Assembly (NCBI GenBank): GCA_045580105.1
Contig: JAZNNH010000034.1
Coordinates: 1-47,839, forward strand
Origin: RGIG5579 sp045580105
GTDB lineage: Bacteria > Bacillota > Clostridia > Oscillospirales > SIG627
Reading direction: 5' to 3'
DNA: 47,839 nucleotides
Positions 16,297-23,477 of this stretch are shown piece after piece. Each line of letters begins with the position of its first letter. Position 1 is the first letter of the stretch. Position numbers and translations under genes: made by a program. A model generated the notes under the pieces. That model saw nothing but the letters and a program-made list of their open reading frames with translations, was not told the DNA's origin and ran no database searches.

Positions 16297-17283
16297 ATGA
16301 AAAACAGAATCCTTTGTTTTTTACTCGCAGTTTTGACCTCTCTTAGCACCCTTTTGTGCTTTGCGTCTTGTCAAACCGATCCCGAAACCGTCCCGACCGA
16401 GGAACTTGCCGCGCAAAAAGCCGAAAAAGAAGCCCTGCGCCTGTTTAAAGAGCGCAATTACAAGGGCGCGTACGAATTGCTGCCGGAAGCGACCGAGATC
16501 AGCGACGAAAATCGCTATACCATTGAAGAATGCTACGTGGAAGAGTATCTGATCAAAGAAAACGGTCTGTTCTACAAAGCAAAGCAGGTTCTCGATCAGC
16601 TGAATTGGCCGAAGGACAAACTGGAAAAGATGATGAAAACCTACGGCCCTCTTTCGATGTGTGAAGCAGGAAAGCTCGCTCAATTCGGAAAGATCGACTT
16701 CATCCCCGTGGATTGGATCGTTATGAACGTCGAACAGATGGAAATCGAAGGGAAAATGCACCGCGTCGCGCTCATTTTGACTAAGGATATCATCGGCTCG
16801 CCCGATGGCTGGGGAACCTCAACCACCGACTACGCAACCTGCGGTCTGCACTGCTGGTGCGAAACCAGTTTCAAGCTTCAGCTTCGCGTCAATCTCAATC
16901 AACCCGAAGTGAGAGCCGTTCTGTATTCCCCGATTAAAATCGAAGGAAAAGAATTTTTGGCAAGATGCTTCGCGCCCTCTCGCGAGGAAATCGAAACCTA
17001 TCTGGTTGGGGATTTGGAGCAGTATCGCAAAGCCGCTCCCACCAAGGGTGCAAAAATTCAGGGTGTCAGCCCCAGAGGGGAATACGCCTCCTATTATCTC
17101 AGAGATCTGGGCGTTTTGGAAAGCGGAAACCAGTACGCTTGCGGTGTGAACCAAGACGGTGAAATCAAGGAACGCTTCGGTCGCTCGGTTCGTGCCATCG
17201 GCGGTCGCGTTTGCCTCAAGGTTGACCTCGGCGTGATCGGGGAAGACGCCGTTCAGGCCCCCGTTCAAGAAACCGCTCAATAA
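16297..17283 (+). CDS. DUF6273-like lipoprotein, paralogue 2
   Basis: 328 residues. A signal with lipobox FASC (Cys at about 25) makes it a lipoprotein. The mature protein repeats the layout of the previous gene: a helical pair (ALRLFKERNYKGAYELL, LFYKAKQVLDQL) and the C-terminal domain with DWIVMNVEQM, ALILTKDIIG, CFAPSREEIETYLVGDLEQY, KAAPTKGAKIQGV, SYYLRDLG and GGRVCLKVDLGVI. Paralogue 1 has matching blocks in the same order, so this is a tandem duplication whose anchors diverged (helix against lipid). AAGGAG precedes the ATG. The shared domain has no known reaction. Confidence 0.75.
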   Translation: MKNRILCFLLAVLTSLSTLLCFASCQTDPETVPTEELAAQKAEKEALRLFKERNYKGAYELLPEATEISDENRYTIEECYVEEYLIKENGLFYKAKQVLDQLNWPKDKLEKMMKTYGPLSMCEAGKLAQFGKIDFIPVDWIVMNVEQMEIEGKMHRVALILTKDIIGSPDGWGTSTTDYATCGLHCWCETSFKLQLRVNLNQPEVRAVLYSPIKIEGKEFLARCFAPSREEIETYLVGDLEQYRKAAPTKGAKIQGVSPRGEYASYYLRDLGVLESGNQYACGVNQDGEIKERFGRSVRAIGGRVCLKVDLGVIGEDAVQAPVQETAQ

Positions 17284-17289
17284 GTCGCT

Positions 17290-17610
17290 TTCTTTGTAAA
17301 GATCGTGACCAAAGAAACTTTCGCACTCAGAACCTTTTTTCAAAAAGGTTTTAAACTTCCAAAAACTTTTGCAATAAAAAGTAAAACAAAAAAAGGACTG
17401 ATTTTTTCAGTCCTTTTTATTGTTATTATTTTTACCCACAACAGTTTTCTTTGTCACACTTTCTTTTTCAAAAGAAAGTGTGGTGCAGTTTTTCTTTGGC
17501 TACTTGTGGGAAAGCACTCCCATTCAAGTTTTTCTTTGCTTACTTGTGGGAAAGCACTTCCATTCAAGTTTTTCTTTGCCTACTTTCTTTTTTCAAAAAG
17601 AAAGTAGGAC
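17290..17610 (+). repeat. Modular intergenic repeat, copy C
   Basis: Fills the gap between paralogue 2 and queT. In order: GACCAAAGAAAC module, hairpin GAACCTTTTTTC/AAAAAGGTTTT followed by AAACTTCCAAAAACTTTTG, a perfect terminator stem (17390-17418, AAAAAGGACTGA with its complement), a hairpin of CACTTTCTTTTT with AAAAGAAAGTG (17456-17482), two exact-length 40-bp tandem units starting at 17487 and 17527, a truncated third unit from 17567, and the closing hairpin CTACTTTCTTTT/AAAAGAAAGTAG (17580-17608). Confidence 0.8.
17390..17420 (+). terminator. Terminator inside repeat copy C
   Basis: Stem AAAAAGGACTGA with a TTTT loop and its exact complement, followed by an AT-rich tail. It ends the paralogue 2 transcript. 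Copy A contains a similar stem (GGACTGG/CCAGCCC). Confidence 0.8.
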
Positions 17611-17611
17611 C

Positions 17612-17640
17612 TTGCAAACAAAGGGGCGTTGTGGTACAAT
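17612..17640 (+). promoter_or_regulatory. Sigma-A promoter of queT
   Basis: TTGCAA and TACAAT with a 17-bp spacer, just downstream of the last repeat hairpin. Transcription would start near 17647, at the 5' edge of the riboswitch region. Confidence 0.7.
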
Positions 17641-17645
17641 AAATA

Positions 17646-17706
17646 CGCTTTCTGATAGAAAGCGGTGAGTTCGAAACCTTCCTCACTCGAAACAAAACTA
17701 AAGGAG
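17646..17706 (+). promoter_or_regulatory. Probable preQ1-I riboswitch of queT
   Basis: A first hairpin CGCTTTC/GAAAGCG (17646-17664) is followed by stem GTGAG (17665-17669) / CTCAC (17682-17686) around a 12-nt loop TTCGAAACCTTC, then an A-rich tail AAACAAAACTAAAGGAG that contains the ribosome site. CCTT in the loop (17677-17680) can pair with AAGG (17701-17704), making the H-type pseudoknot of preQ1-I aptamers and burying the ribosome site. Stem length, loop opening, A-rich tail and placement before a queuosine-precursor transporter all agree. PreQ1 binding should lower translation of queT. Confidence 0.72.
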
Positions 17707-17711
17707 AAGCT

Positions 17712-18197
17712 ATGAAAACCACAAAAACCAAGCGCCTTGCCCTTGCGGGCATGATCGCCGCGCTGTACGCCGCGCTGACACTCCTTTCCGCCTCGATGGG
17801 TCTTGCCATCGGTCCGTTTGAATTGCGCTTTTCGGAAGCGCTGGTTTGCCTGCCGCTTTTCACCGCGGCTGCCGTTCCGGGTCTGTTTTGCGGCTGTATT
17901 GTAGCAAATCTCATCCTCGGCGCGCATATACTGGATATAGTCCTCGGTGCACTCGCCACCCTCTTGGGCGCAATCGGCACGAGAGCGGCGCGGAAAAAAC
18001 CGATTTTGGCGCTGTCTTTCCCCATTTTATCCAACTGTCTTTTCATCCCCCCCGTTTTGTACTTCGCCTACGGCTTTCAAGACAGCGGATTTTACCTTTT
18101 GTTCGCATCTTTTTTCGCCGGCGAAGTTCTTTGTGCCGGCGGTCTTGGTTTTTTCCTGCAAAAAGCACTTTTTCCCCTGCGAAACTATTTTTTGTGA
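17712..18197 (+). CDS. queT: QueT family queuosine-precursor transporter
   Basis: 161 residues with about five hydrophobic helices. The opening TKRLALAGMIAALYAALTLLSAS, then GPFELRFSEALVCLPLFT, PGLFCGCIVANLILGAHILDIVLGALATLLGA match the QueT family, which acts as the substrate-binding membrane component of ECF-type uptake of preQ0/preQ1. A preQ1-I-like leader directly upstream supports the substrate. AAGGAG lies 6 bases before the ATG. The shared ECF ATPases are not in this window. The next gene follows 8 bp downstream on the same transcript. Confidence 0.9.
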   Translation: MKTTKTKRLALAGMIAALYAALTLLSASMGLAIGPFELRFSEALVCLPLFTAAAVPGLFCGCIVANLILGAHILDIVLGALATLLGAIGTRAARKKPILALSFPILSNCLFIPPVLYFAYGFQDSGFYLLFASFFAGEVLCAGGLGFFLQKALFPLRNYFL

Positions 18198-18205
18198 GGT
18201 CTGAT

Positions 18206-18820
18206 ATGCCTGCAACCATGATGCATCTTTTGGCAGGATATGAGCTGTCGCCCGAGGGAAGCGACTCCTTTTTCCTCGGCTGCGTCCTGCCCGATTGTCT
18301 GGACTACGACAGAGTACAAAAAGACCACTTGCACCTGCGGGACATCCCAAAGGAAGAACGGCTGACACGGCTCGTTCAAATGGGCACGGAACTGGATTTA
18401 AACCGCGATTTCGACTTCGGCGTACTGCACCACCTGTACCTCGATTATCTTTGGGACAACGGCCCTCAGCTGGTCCATAAAAAGAATTACCAAGGCGACG
18501 AGTGGTTCCGCGATTATCGGAAAGAGCTGCGCGCCGCCGGCAACCGCGTTGCGCAGAGAATGCCTTGGTCGGAGCCGGTCTTAAAGCGGCTGCTGACCGC
18601 AGAAAAGAGCGCGTACGAAAACACCCTTTCCCTTGAGGAAGACGCCATTCGCGCCTTTCTGGATTTTAACTACAACTGGCACACCACCGTCGCCCTGCCC
18701 GAATCGCGGGTGTTCACGGACGAGCTGGTTGACGCCTTCGTCAGACGCGCCAACCGCGCCTTTCGCGTGTTTTTAAACGATTTTTTCCCAAAGGTCGCAC
18801 AAAACAGACATTTGGTATAA
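18206..18820 (+). CDS. His-rich helical protein, possible metal hydrolase
   Basis: 204 residues, all-helical by composition. Conserved-looking His and Asp clusters: MMHLLAG, LGCVLPDCLDYD, DHLHLRD, HHLYLDYLWD, FNYNWHTT. The order (His near the N-terminus, a PD pair, HxHxxD, then HHLYxDxxW) is like the zinc-dependent phospholipase C fold family seen in many Clostridia as cytosolic hypothetical proteins; this is a pattern impression, not a confirmed domain. Start at ATG 18206, after GAGGT, 8 bp past the queT stop, so it is probably cotranscribed with queT and ddl. No signal peptide. Confidence 0.55.
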   Translation: MPATMMHLLAGYELSPEGSDSFFLGCVLPDCLDYDRVQKDHLHLRDIPKEERLTRLVQMGTELDLNRDFDFGVLHHLYLDYLWDNGPQLVHKKNYQGDEWFRDYRKELRAAGNRVAQRMPWSEPVLKRLLTAEKSAYENTLSLEEDAIRAFLDFNYNWHTTVALPESRVFTDELVDAFVRRANRAFRVFLNDFFPKVAQNRHLV

Positions 18821-18851
18821 CCGACTAAAAAGAAAGTAAGAGAGTTTTACA

Positions 18852-19784
18852 ATGGAATCCAAGCACATTCTGGTTCTTTACGGTGGCAAAAGCACCGAAC
18901 GGGAAGTATCCCTTCGAAGCGGTAAGGCAGTCGCCGACGCCCTCGGCAAAGCCGGCTTTCGCACCACCCTTTTTGACCCTGCAAACGACGACCTGTCTTC
19001 CATTCCGGCGCTCGGCGTTGACTGCGCCTTCATCGCCCTGCACGGCATCGGCGGGGAAGACGGCGCCATCCAAGGTCTTTTGGAGTGGTTCGGCATCCCC
19101 TATACCGGCCCGGGCATCGCGGCAAACGCCATTTGCCTTGACAAGATCATGACCAAAAAAGTTCTGATGCTCAGTCAAGTCCCCACTCCCGATTTTTTGG
19201 AGTTTGACAAGGAAGCGCAAAAGGATCCGAAAGCGTGCGCCAAGCGCGCCTTGGAAACACTCGGTCTTCCCGTTGTCCTCAAGGCGTGCCGCCAAGGCAG
19301 CAGCATCGGCACGTTCATCGCCAGAAAAGAGGACGAGATTGCCGGCGCGATCGCGCAGATTTCCACCTACGGTGACAATATTTTAGCAGAGGCATTCCTT
19401 TCCGGCGCGGAGCTGACCGTTCCCATTCTCGGAAACGACACCCTGCTTGTCCTGCCCGTCATTGAAATCACCTCCGAGGGCGAATATTACGATTACCATT
19501 CCAAATACACCGTCGGGCAGAGCCACCACATCATCCCCGCTCGCATCCGCGAAGATCAAAGAAAAAAGGTGGAGGAAATCGCGTGTCGCGCCTACCTTGC
19601 CACCGGCTGCCGCGGGCTTTCCCGCGTGGACGTGATGCTCTCTGCCGAGGGCGAACCGCACGTCATTGAAATCAATACCGTTCCGGGCATGACCGAAACC
19701 AGTCTTTTCCCCGACGCCGCCGCGGCGGTGGGAATCTCCTTTCCGGAGCTGGTCAAGCGTCTGGTGGAACTTGCCATGGAATAA
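18852..19784 (+). CDS. ddl: D-alanine--D-alanine ligase
   Basis: 310 residues, ATP-grasp enzyme that makes D-Ala-D-Ala for peptidoglycan. LYGGKSTEREVSLRSG opens the N-terminal domain, ALHGIGGEDGAIQGLLE and PYTGPGIAANAICLDK form the substrate pocket, ACRQGSSIG is the ATP loop, and DVMLSAEGEPHVIEINTVPGMTETSL binds the metals. EYYDYHSKY carries the tyrosine of the omega loop typical of D-Ala ligases rather than D-lactate ligases (which have Phe). Length is normal. It follows the His-rich gene by 31 bp on the plus strand. Confidence 0.95.
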   Translation: MESKHILVLYGGKSTEREVSLRSGKAVADALGKAGFRTTLFDPANDDLSSIPALGVDCAFIALHGIGGEDGAIQGLLEWFGIPYTGPGIAANAICLDKIMTKKVLMLSQVPTPDFLEFDKEAQKDPKACAKRALETLGLPVVLKACRQGSSIGTFIARKEDEIAGAIAQISTYGDNILAEAFLSGAELTVPILGNDTLLVLPVIEITSEGEYYDYHSKYTVGQSHHIIPARIREDQRKKVEEIACRAYLATGCRGLSRVDVMLSAEGEPHVIEINTVPGMTETSLFPDAAAAVGISFPELVKRLVELAME

Positions 19785-19800
19785 GAAAAAAGTCCGATCT

Positions 19801-19845
19801 TTGATATGCACCCCAAAAGTTAGACACTTTTGGGGTGCATATCAA
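19801..19845. repeat. Perfect 20-bp inverted repeat with 5-nt loop
   Basis: TTGATATGCACCCCAAAAGT and its exact complement flank TAGAC, 16 bp after the ddl stop. The core GCACCCCAAAAGT-TAGAC resembles the outer tips of IS3-family insertion sequences, here facing each other. No transposase lies nearby. It may also help to end the ddl transcript, although the T-run (GGTTTTTTTG) is 10 bp further on. Confidence 0.75.
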
Positions 19846-19891
19846 AAGGATGGTTTTTTTGCAGAAAGCGGATTTGCGCCGCGCGACCCGA

Positions 19892-20074
19892 TCAATCGGA
19901 AGAGCGGAAATTAGCAAGGTAGGCCAAGAATCTTCGCAAGGTCGAAAAATCCTTGTTGGGAACAAAATCTTCGACCACAACCTCTTCCACTTGGAATTCG
20001 GCTTCTTCCTTGGGTTTGCGGTATTTGATCAGCAGATGAATGAAAAGCAGGAGCAAAAGGAAGAAGCCAAACAA
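19892..20074 (-). CDS. Possible small single-pass membrane protein
   Basis: At least 60 residues from TTG 20074; the frame is open up to about 20113 and the true start is unclear because no ribosome site is visible. One strong hydrophobic helix (FGFFLLLLLFIHLLI) is followed by KYRK and an acidic tail (KEEAEFQVEEVVVEDFV). The hydrophobic/acidic pattern is unlike a chance frame. It lies alone, convergent with ddl. No homologue is recognised. Confidence 0.35.
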   Translation of the reverse strand: MFGFFLLLLLFIHLLIKYRKPKEEAEFQVEEVVVEDFVPNKDFSTLRRFLAYLANFRSSD

Positions 20075-20260
20075 AGCGGCAAAGAGTATATCATTTTTAA
20101 GAGCGAGCGAAATTCATCGCGTGAATCGCCTGAAAAACGCGATGCCTATGGTGTGCAACGCCATGCGCCAATGTATGGAAGAAAACGACGCGGTGCTTCA
20201 CGAAACCCCCGGCGGTTTTCCTCTTCTTTGGAAATAAAATATTTCGTGTAAGCAGATTTT

Positions 20261-20362
20261 ATGATGGCAAGAAAAGCAAGAAGAGCCAAAAGAGCGGGAA
20301 TGTTTATCGGCGGATTCCTCTTTGGTTTGATTCGGGGCGTCTTTTTCCAAAACGATTATTGA
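20261..20362 (+). CDS. Possible 33-residue basic membrane peptide
   Basis: ATG to TGA, 33 residues: a very basic start (MMARKARRAKRAG) and a helix-length hydrophobic stretch (MFIGGFLFGLIRGVFF). No clear ribosome site, so expression is uncertain. It ends 35 bp before a terminator shared with the minus-strand gene. The shape resembles small membrane peptides or type I toxins; no antitoxin RNA is evident. Confidence 0.25.
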   Translation: MMARKARRAKRAGMFIGGFLFGLIRGVFFQNDY

Positions 20363-20396
20363 TTCGCATCCGACCGTTTTTGCTACGGATTCCCGA

Positions 20397-20430
20397 AAAA
20401 AAGATCCTCGGATTTTTCCGAGGATCTTTT
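20397..20430. terminator. Bidirectional terminator
   Basis: Stem AAAAGATCCTCGGA / TCCGAGGATCTTTT with a TTTT loop, T-runs on both strands. It ends the minus-strand 20448-24580 operon 18 bp after the last stop. Confidence 0.85.
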
Positions 20431-20447
20431 GTTTCGTTGAAAATGGT

Positions 20448-21731
20448 TTAGGAATTGTAATATTCGTTGCGGTAAATGGCCGCGTTGGTGTTTTCGATGC
20501 GAGCTTGGGTATCGGCAATGTCCGCCGCGGCAGCGGCGGTTTCCTTGCGCAAGCGCTCTGCCGAGCGTGCGGCGGCTGCGGTGTTGGCGGCGATTTGAGA
20601 TTGCAGATCGGCGCTTCGTCTTGCCTGCGCTTCCATTTCGATCTGGTGGCGGCGCTCCTGCTCCATTTGGACTCGGCGGTCTGCGTTTTCCTTTTTGGAG
20701 CGCTCGATCTCGATTTGCGCCTTGATGGCTTCGATTTCCAACAGCTTTTGATTTTGGCGCATGGCATCGTATTCGTGCAGGGCTTCCTTGATGCTGTCGG
20801 CGCGACGGCTTTCGATAAATTGAAGCAGCAGATCAACGGTTTCGACGGATTTTTCGTTTTCACCCAAAACGGTCGACTCTTCTGCCGCCGCAAGATGCAT
20901 TTTTGCTTTTTCCATCGCGGTGTCTCCGCGGCTGATGTGGTCAAGGGCAGCTTCCTTGAGTTCGACCTTGCGCGTGCTCCACCACGCTTCCCACGCTTCT
21001 TTTTCCTTGGGCTCGTTTACCTTGTTTTTCTCTTCATTTTCTGCGTCTTTTTGCTTTTCGGCAGCCAAAGTCTGTCTTTGCTTTGCACTGAAAATCGGAA
21101 TGAAGCTGACGATCAGGAAAATGATGTGGATGAGAAGACCTACAAGGCAGGCGGCGGCCGGCGCGATCAGATAGGCGAACAAAATGTGCATTGCATGGGC
21201 ATTGTAGGCGGTGTACCAGAACAAAAGCCCACCGATCGCGAAAGCGCCGAGGATAAAGAGCAGAATCTCCATGAGAAAAGCAGGGAGTTTTTTCTTGACG
21301 ATCAGCCAGGGCAAATACGTTGCCGACAGAAAAAACGCCACCATGGAAGCGGCAATCAACAGCATTTCCACACCGCTGTTGTCGGCGAAAATAAAGGCGG
21401 TGTTGTGGAAGTATTGATCTTTTTGACCGAAAAAGTCCAACACCAGAATCACGGATGCCGTCAGCATCACAATGGTGTAAAGTGCGAGAAAAATGATTCG
21501 GAACTTGGCGGTGTCGCCGAAGAATTTTTTCCAAGCGTTCACGTAGCCCGCTTTCGTTGTTTTGAAGTTGTCGGTGGGAAGCGGCTTAAATTCAAACTTG
21601 GTATTGTCGATTTGTGCTTTGATCTGGCGCGATTTGTCCCATTCTTCGCCGGCAAGCTCGGCAAAGGCATCGGCTTCTACCATATCGGTTCTCAGTTGTT
21701 TTAATGCTTTGATGTCTGCGTCTCTACTCAT
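20448..21731 (-). CDS. Membrane protein with long coiled-coil tail
   Basis: 427 residues from ATG 21731, chosen because GGAGGT lies 8 bases upstream. Residues 1-85 are soluble (KALKQLRTDMVEADAFAEL). About five hydrophobic helices follow (FRIIFLALYTIVMLTASVILVL, GVEMLLIAASMVAFFLSATYL, FLMEILLFILGAFAIGGLLFWY, HILFAYLIAPAAACLVGLLIH and IIFLIVSFIPIF). The C-terminal half is charged and helical (AEKQKDAENEEKNK, IEAIKAQIEIERSK, then alanine- and glutamine-rich heptads), predicting a cytosolic coiled coil. The family is not recognised. It lies 74 bp after kdgK on the same strand; cotranscription is possible but a role in uronate use is not implied by sequence. Confidence 0.7.
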   Translation of the reverse strand: MSRDADIKALKQLRTDMVEADAFAELAGEEWDKSRQIKAQIDNTKFEFKPLPTDNFKTTKAGYVNAWKKFFGDTAKFRIIFLALYTIVMLTASVILVLDFFGQKDQYFHNTAFIFADNSGVEMLLIAASMVAFFLSATYLPWLIVKKKLPAFLMEILLFILGAFAIGGLLFWYTAYNAHAMHILFAYLIAPAAACLVGLLIHIIFLIVSFIPIFSAKQRQTLAAEKQKDAENEEKNKVNEPKEKEAWEAWWSTRKVELKEAALDHISRGDTAMEKAKMHLAAAEESTVLGENEKSVETVDLLLQFIESRRADSIKEALHEYDAMRQNQKLLEIEAIKAQIEIERSKKENADRRVQMEQERRHQIEMEAQARRSADLQSQIAANTAAAARSAERLRKETAAAAADIADTQARIENTNAAIYRNEYYNS

Positions 21732-21804
21732 ACAAACGACCTCCGACTTTTTTTCCATTATATCGAGCTTTTTTTCCTTGTCAATAACGCGCATCTTTGG
21801 TGTG

Positions 21805-22833
21805 TTATCTCTGAATCCGGCCGGAGCCGCCGCCGCCTGCCAGCTTTTCCACTTCGGCAAGGGTGACCATATTGTAGTCGCCTTCAATGGAGTGCTTGAG
21901 GGCGGATGCCGCGACTGCGAATTCCACCGCCTCTTGGGTGTTTTTGCCGGAGAGCAGGGAATAAATCAGACCGCCGCCGAAGCTGTCGCCGCCGCCGACG
22001 CGGTCGATGATGTGAAGATTGTACTTCTTGGAGAAGCAGGATTCGTTGGTCGAGGCGTTATAAAGCATCGCAGACCAGCCGTTGTCAAAGGCGGAATGGC
22101 TTTCACGCAGGGTGATGGCGACCATTTCAAAGCCGAATTTGTCCGCCAGCTGCTTGGCTACGGATTGGTAGCCCTCGCGGTTCAAGGTGCCGGCGGTAAT
22201 ATCGGTTTTTTCCGCTTCGATGCCGAACACGTCCTTGGCATCCTCTTCGTTGGAGATGCAAACGTCCACGTATTGGCAAAGATCGGTCATCGCCTCCCGT
22301 GCCGCCTCACGCGTCCAAAGTTTGCCGCGGTAGTTTAAGTCGCAGGAAATTTTGAGTCCCTTTGCCTTGGCGGCAATGCAGGCCTGACGGCAGATTTCAA
22401 CCAAATCTCCGCCCAGAGCGGGGGTGATGCCGGTGAAGTGGAACCACTTCGCGCCGTCAAAGATGGTTTCCCAATCGAAATCCTCGCGCTTTGCCTCGGC
22501 AATCGCAGAATGGGCGCGGTCGTAAATGCAGACCGAGCCGCGTTGCGATGCGCCTTTTTCGTTAAAATAGATTCCCACGCGATCTCCGCCGCGCACGATT
22601 TTGGTGGTATCCACGCCATAGCGGCGCAGACTGTTGACGGCAGATTGACCGATTGCGTGAGCGGGGAGCTTGGTCACGTATGCGGCATCGATTCCGTAGT
22701 TTGCCAAGGAAACCGCCACGTTTGCTTCGCCGCCGCCGAAGGTGAATTCAACGTGATCGCACTGAACGAAGCGCTCGTAGTTATAGGGTTGCAGGCGAAG
22801 CATCAATTCGCCGAAGGTAATCACTTTTGCCAT
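21805..22833 (-). CDS. kdgK: 2-keto-3-deoxygluconate kinase
   Basis: 342 residues from ATG 22833 after GGAGGAG. PfkB/ribokinase fold: ITFGELMLRLQP, FTFGGGEANVAVSLANYG at the sugar pocket, CDLNYRGKLW, and the catalytic loop DRVGGGDSFGGGLIYSLL with the base Asp. It phosphorylates 2-keto-3-deoxygluconate to the 6-phosphate. The genes for mannonate dehydratase and the aldolase directly upstream fix the substrate within the PfkB family. Third gene of the uxuA-kdgA-kdgK operon, 14 bp after kdgA. Cytosolic. Confidence 0.92.
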   Translation of the reverse strand: MAKVITFGELMLRLQPYNYERFVQCDHVEFTFGGGEANVAVSLANYGIDAAYVTKLPAHAIGQSAVNSLRRYGVDTTKIVRGGDRVGIYFNEKGASQRGSVCIYDRAHSAIAEAKREDFDWETIFDGAKWFHFTGITPALGGDLVEICRQACIAAKAKGLKISCDLNYRGKLWTREAAREAMTDLCQYVDVCISNEEDAKDVFGIEAEKTDITAGTLNREGYQSVAKQLADKFGFEMVAITLRESHSAFDNGWSAMLYNASTNESCFSKKYNLHIIDRVGGGDSFGGGLIYSLLSGKNTQEAVEFAVAASALKHSIEGDYNMVTLAEVEKLAGGGGSGRIQR

Positions 22834-22847
22834 GGTTTTCTCCTCCG

Positions 22848-23477
22848 TTATTTGCCCAAAGCGGCTTTGCGCGCTTCCAGACAAAGATTTGTAATGGTTT
22901 CAAAACGACCGGCGGCAACGTCCGCCTTGGGGCAAACCCAGCTTCCGCCCACGGCGTGGACGAAGGGGGCGTCAACGTATTCCTTGATGTTGGCGGTGTT
23001 CACGCCGCCGGTGGGCAAAAATTTCAGACCCACGAACGGAGCGGAGAGATTCTTCATCGCACTTAAGCCCCCGTAGACGTTGGCAGGGAAGAATTTTACC
23101 ATATTCAGCCCCAATTTCAAGGCCGCCATAATTTCGGTGGGGGTGACGCATCCGGGGCAAACCGCGACGTCGTGCTCCACACAGTAGCTTACGATTTCGG
23201 CGTCAAAGCCGGGGGAAACGATGAATTTTGCGCCCATCTCGAGAGCCAGCTTGCACTGATCGAGATTGAGGACGGTGCCGGCACCGACCAGCATCTCAGG
23301 GCAGTTTTCTGCGACCGCACGGATGGCCTCGGGGGCACAAGCGGTGCGGAAGGTGATTTCCATCGTGTCCACGCCGCCGGCAAGCAGCGCTTTTGCGGTG
23401 GGAACGGCGTCTTCTGCCTTATCCAGCACCACAACGGGAACGACGATAGAGGCGGCCAAGCGTTCTAATACGGTCAT
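22848..23477 (-). CDS. kdgA: 2-keto-3-deoxy-6-phosphogluconate aldolase
   Basis: 209 residues, class I aldolase of the Eda/KdgA family. Catalytic Glu in TMEITFRT (about residue 40), GAGTVLN, FIVSPGFD, and the Schiff-base lysine in MVKFFPAN (about residue 130), followed by GGLSAMKNLSAPF and FLPTGGVN. It splits KDPG to pyruvate and glyceraldehyde-3-phosphate, the last step of the uronate route encoded here. Its start overlaps the uxuA stop by four bases (ATGA). Normal length. Confidence 0.95.
   Translation of the reverse strand: MTVLERLAASIVVPVVVLDKAEDAVPTAKALLAGGVDTMEITFRTACAPEAIRAVAENCPEMLVGAGTVLNLDQCKLALEMGAKFIVSPGFDAEIVSYCVEHDVAVCPGCVTPTEIMAALKLGLNMVKFFPANVYGGLSAMKNLSAPFVGLKFLPTGGVNTANIKEYVDAPFVHAVGGSWVCPKADVAAGRFETITNLCLEARKAALGK

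Noticed and set aside
17487..17580. CRISPR-like tandem repeats
   Set aside because: Units are contiguous 40-bp repeats with no unique spacers and no cas genes; they end in a hairpin shared with other intergenic copies.
20198..20944. A 248-codon minus-strand frame running past the 20448 gene
   Set aside because: It is out of frame with the real gene for most of its length, is very rich in Lys/Arg/Ser/Pro and crosses a strong terminator.
20505..21704. Long plus-strand frame opposite the 20448-21731 gene
   Set aside because: The minus-strand product has membrane helices, a coiled coil and a strong ribosome site; the antisense product has none of these.
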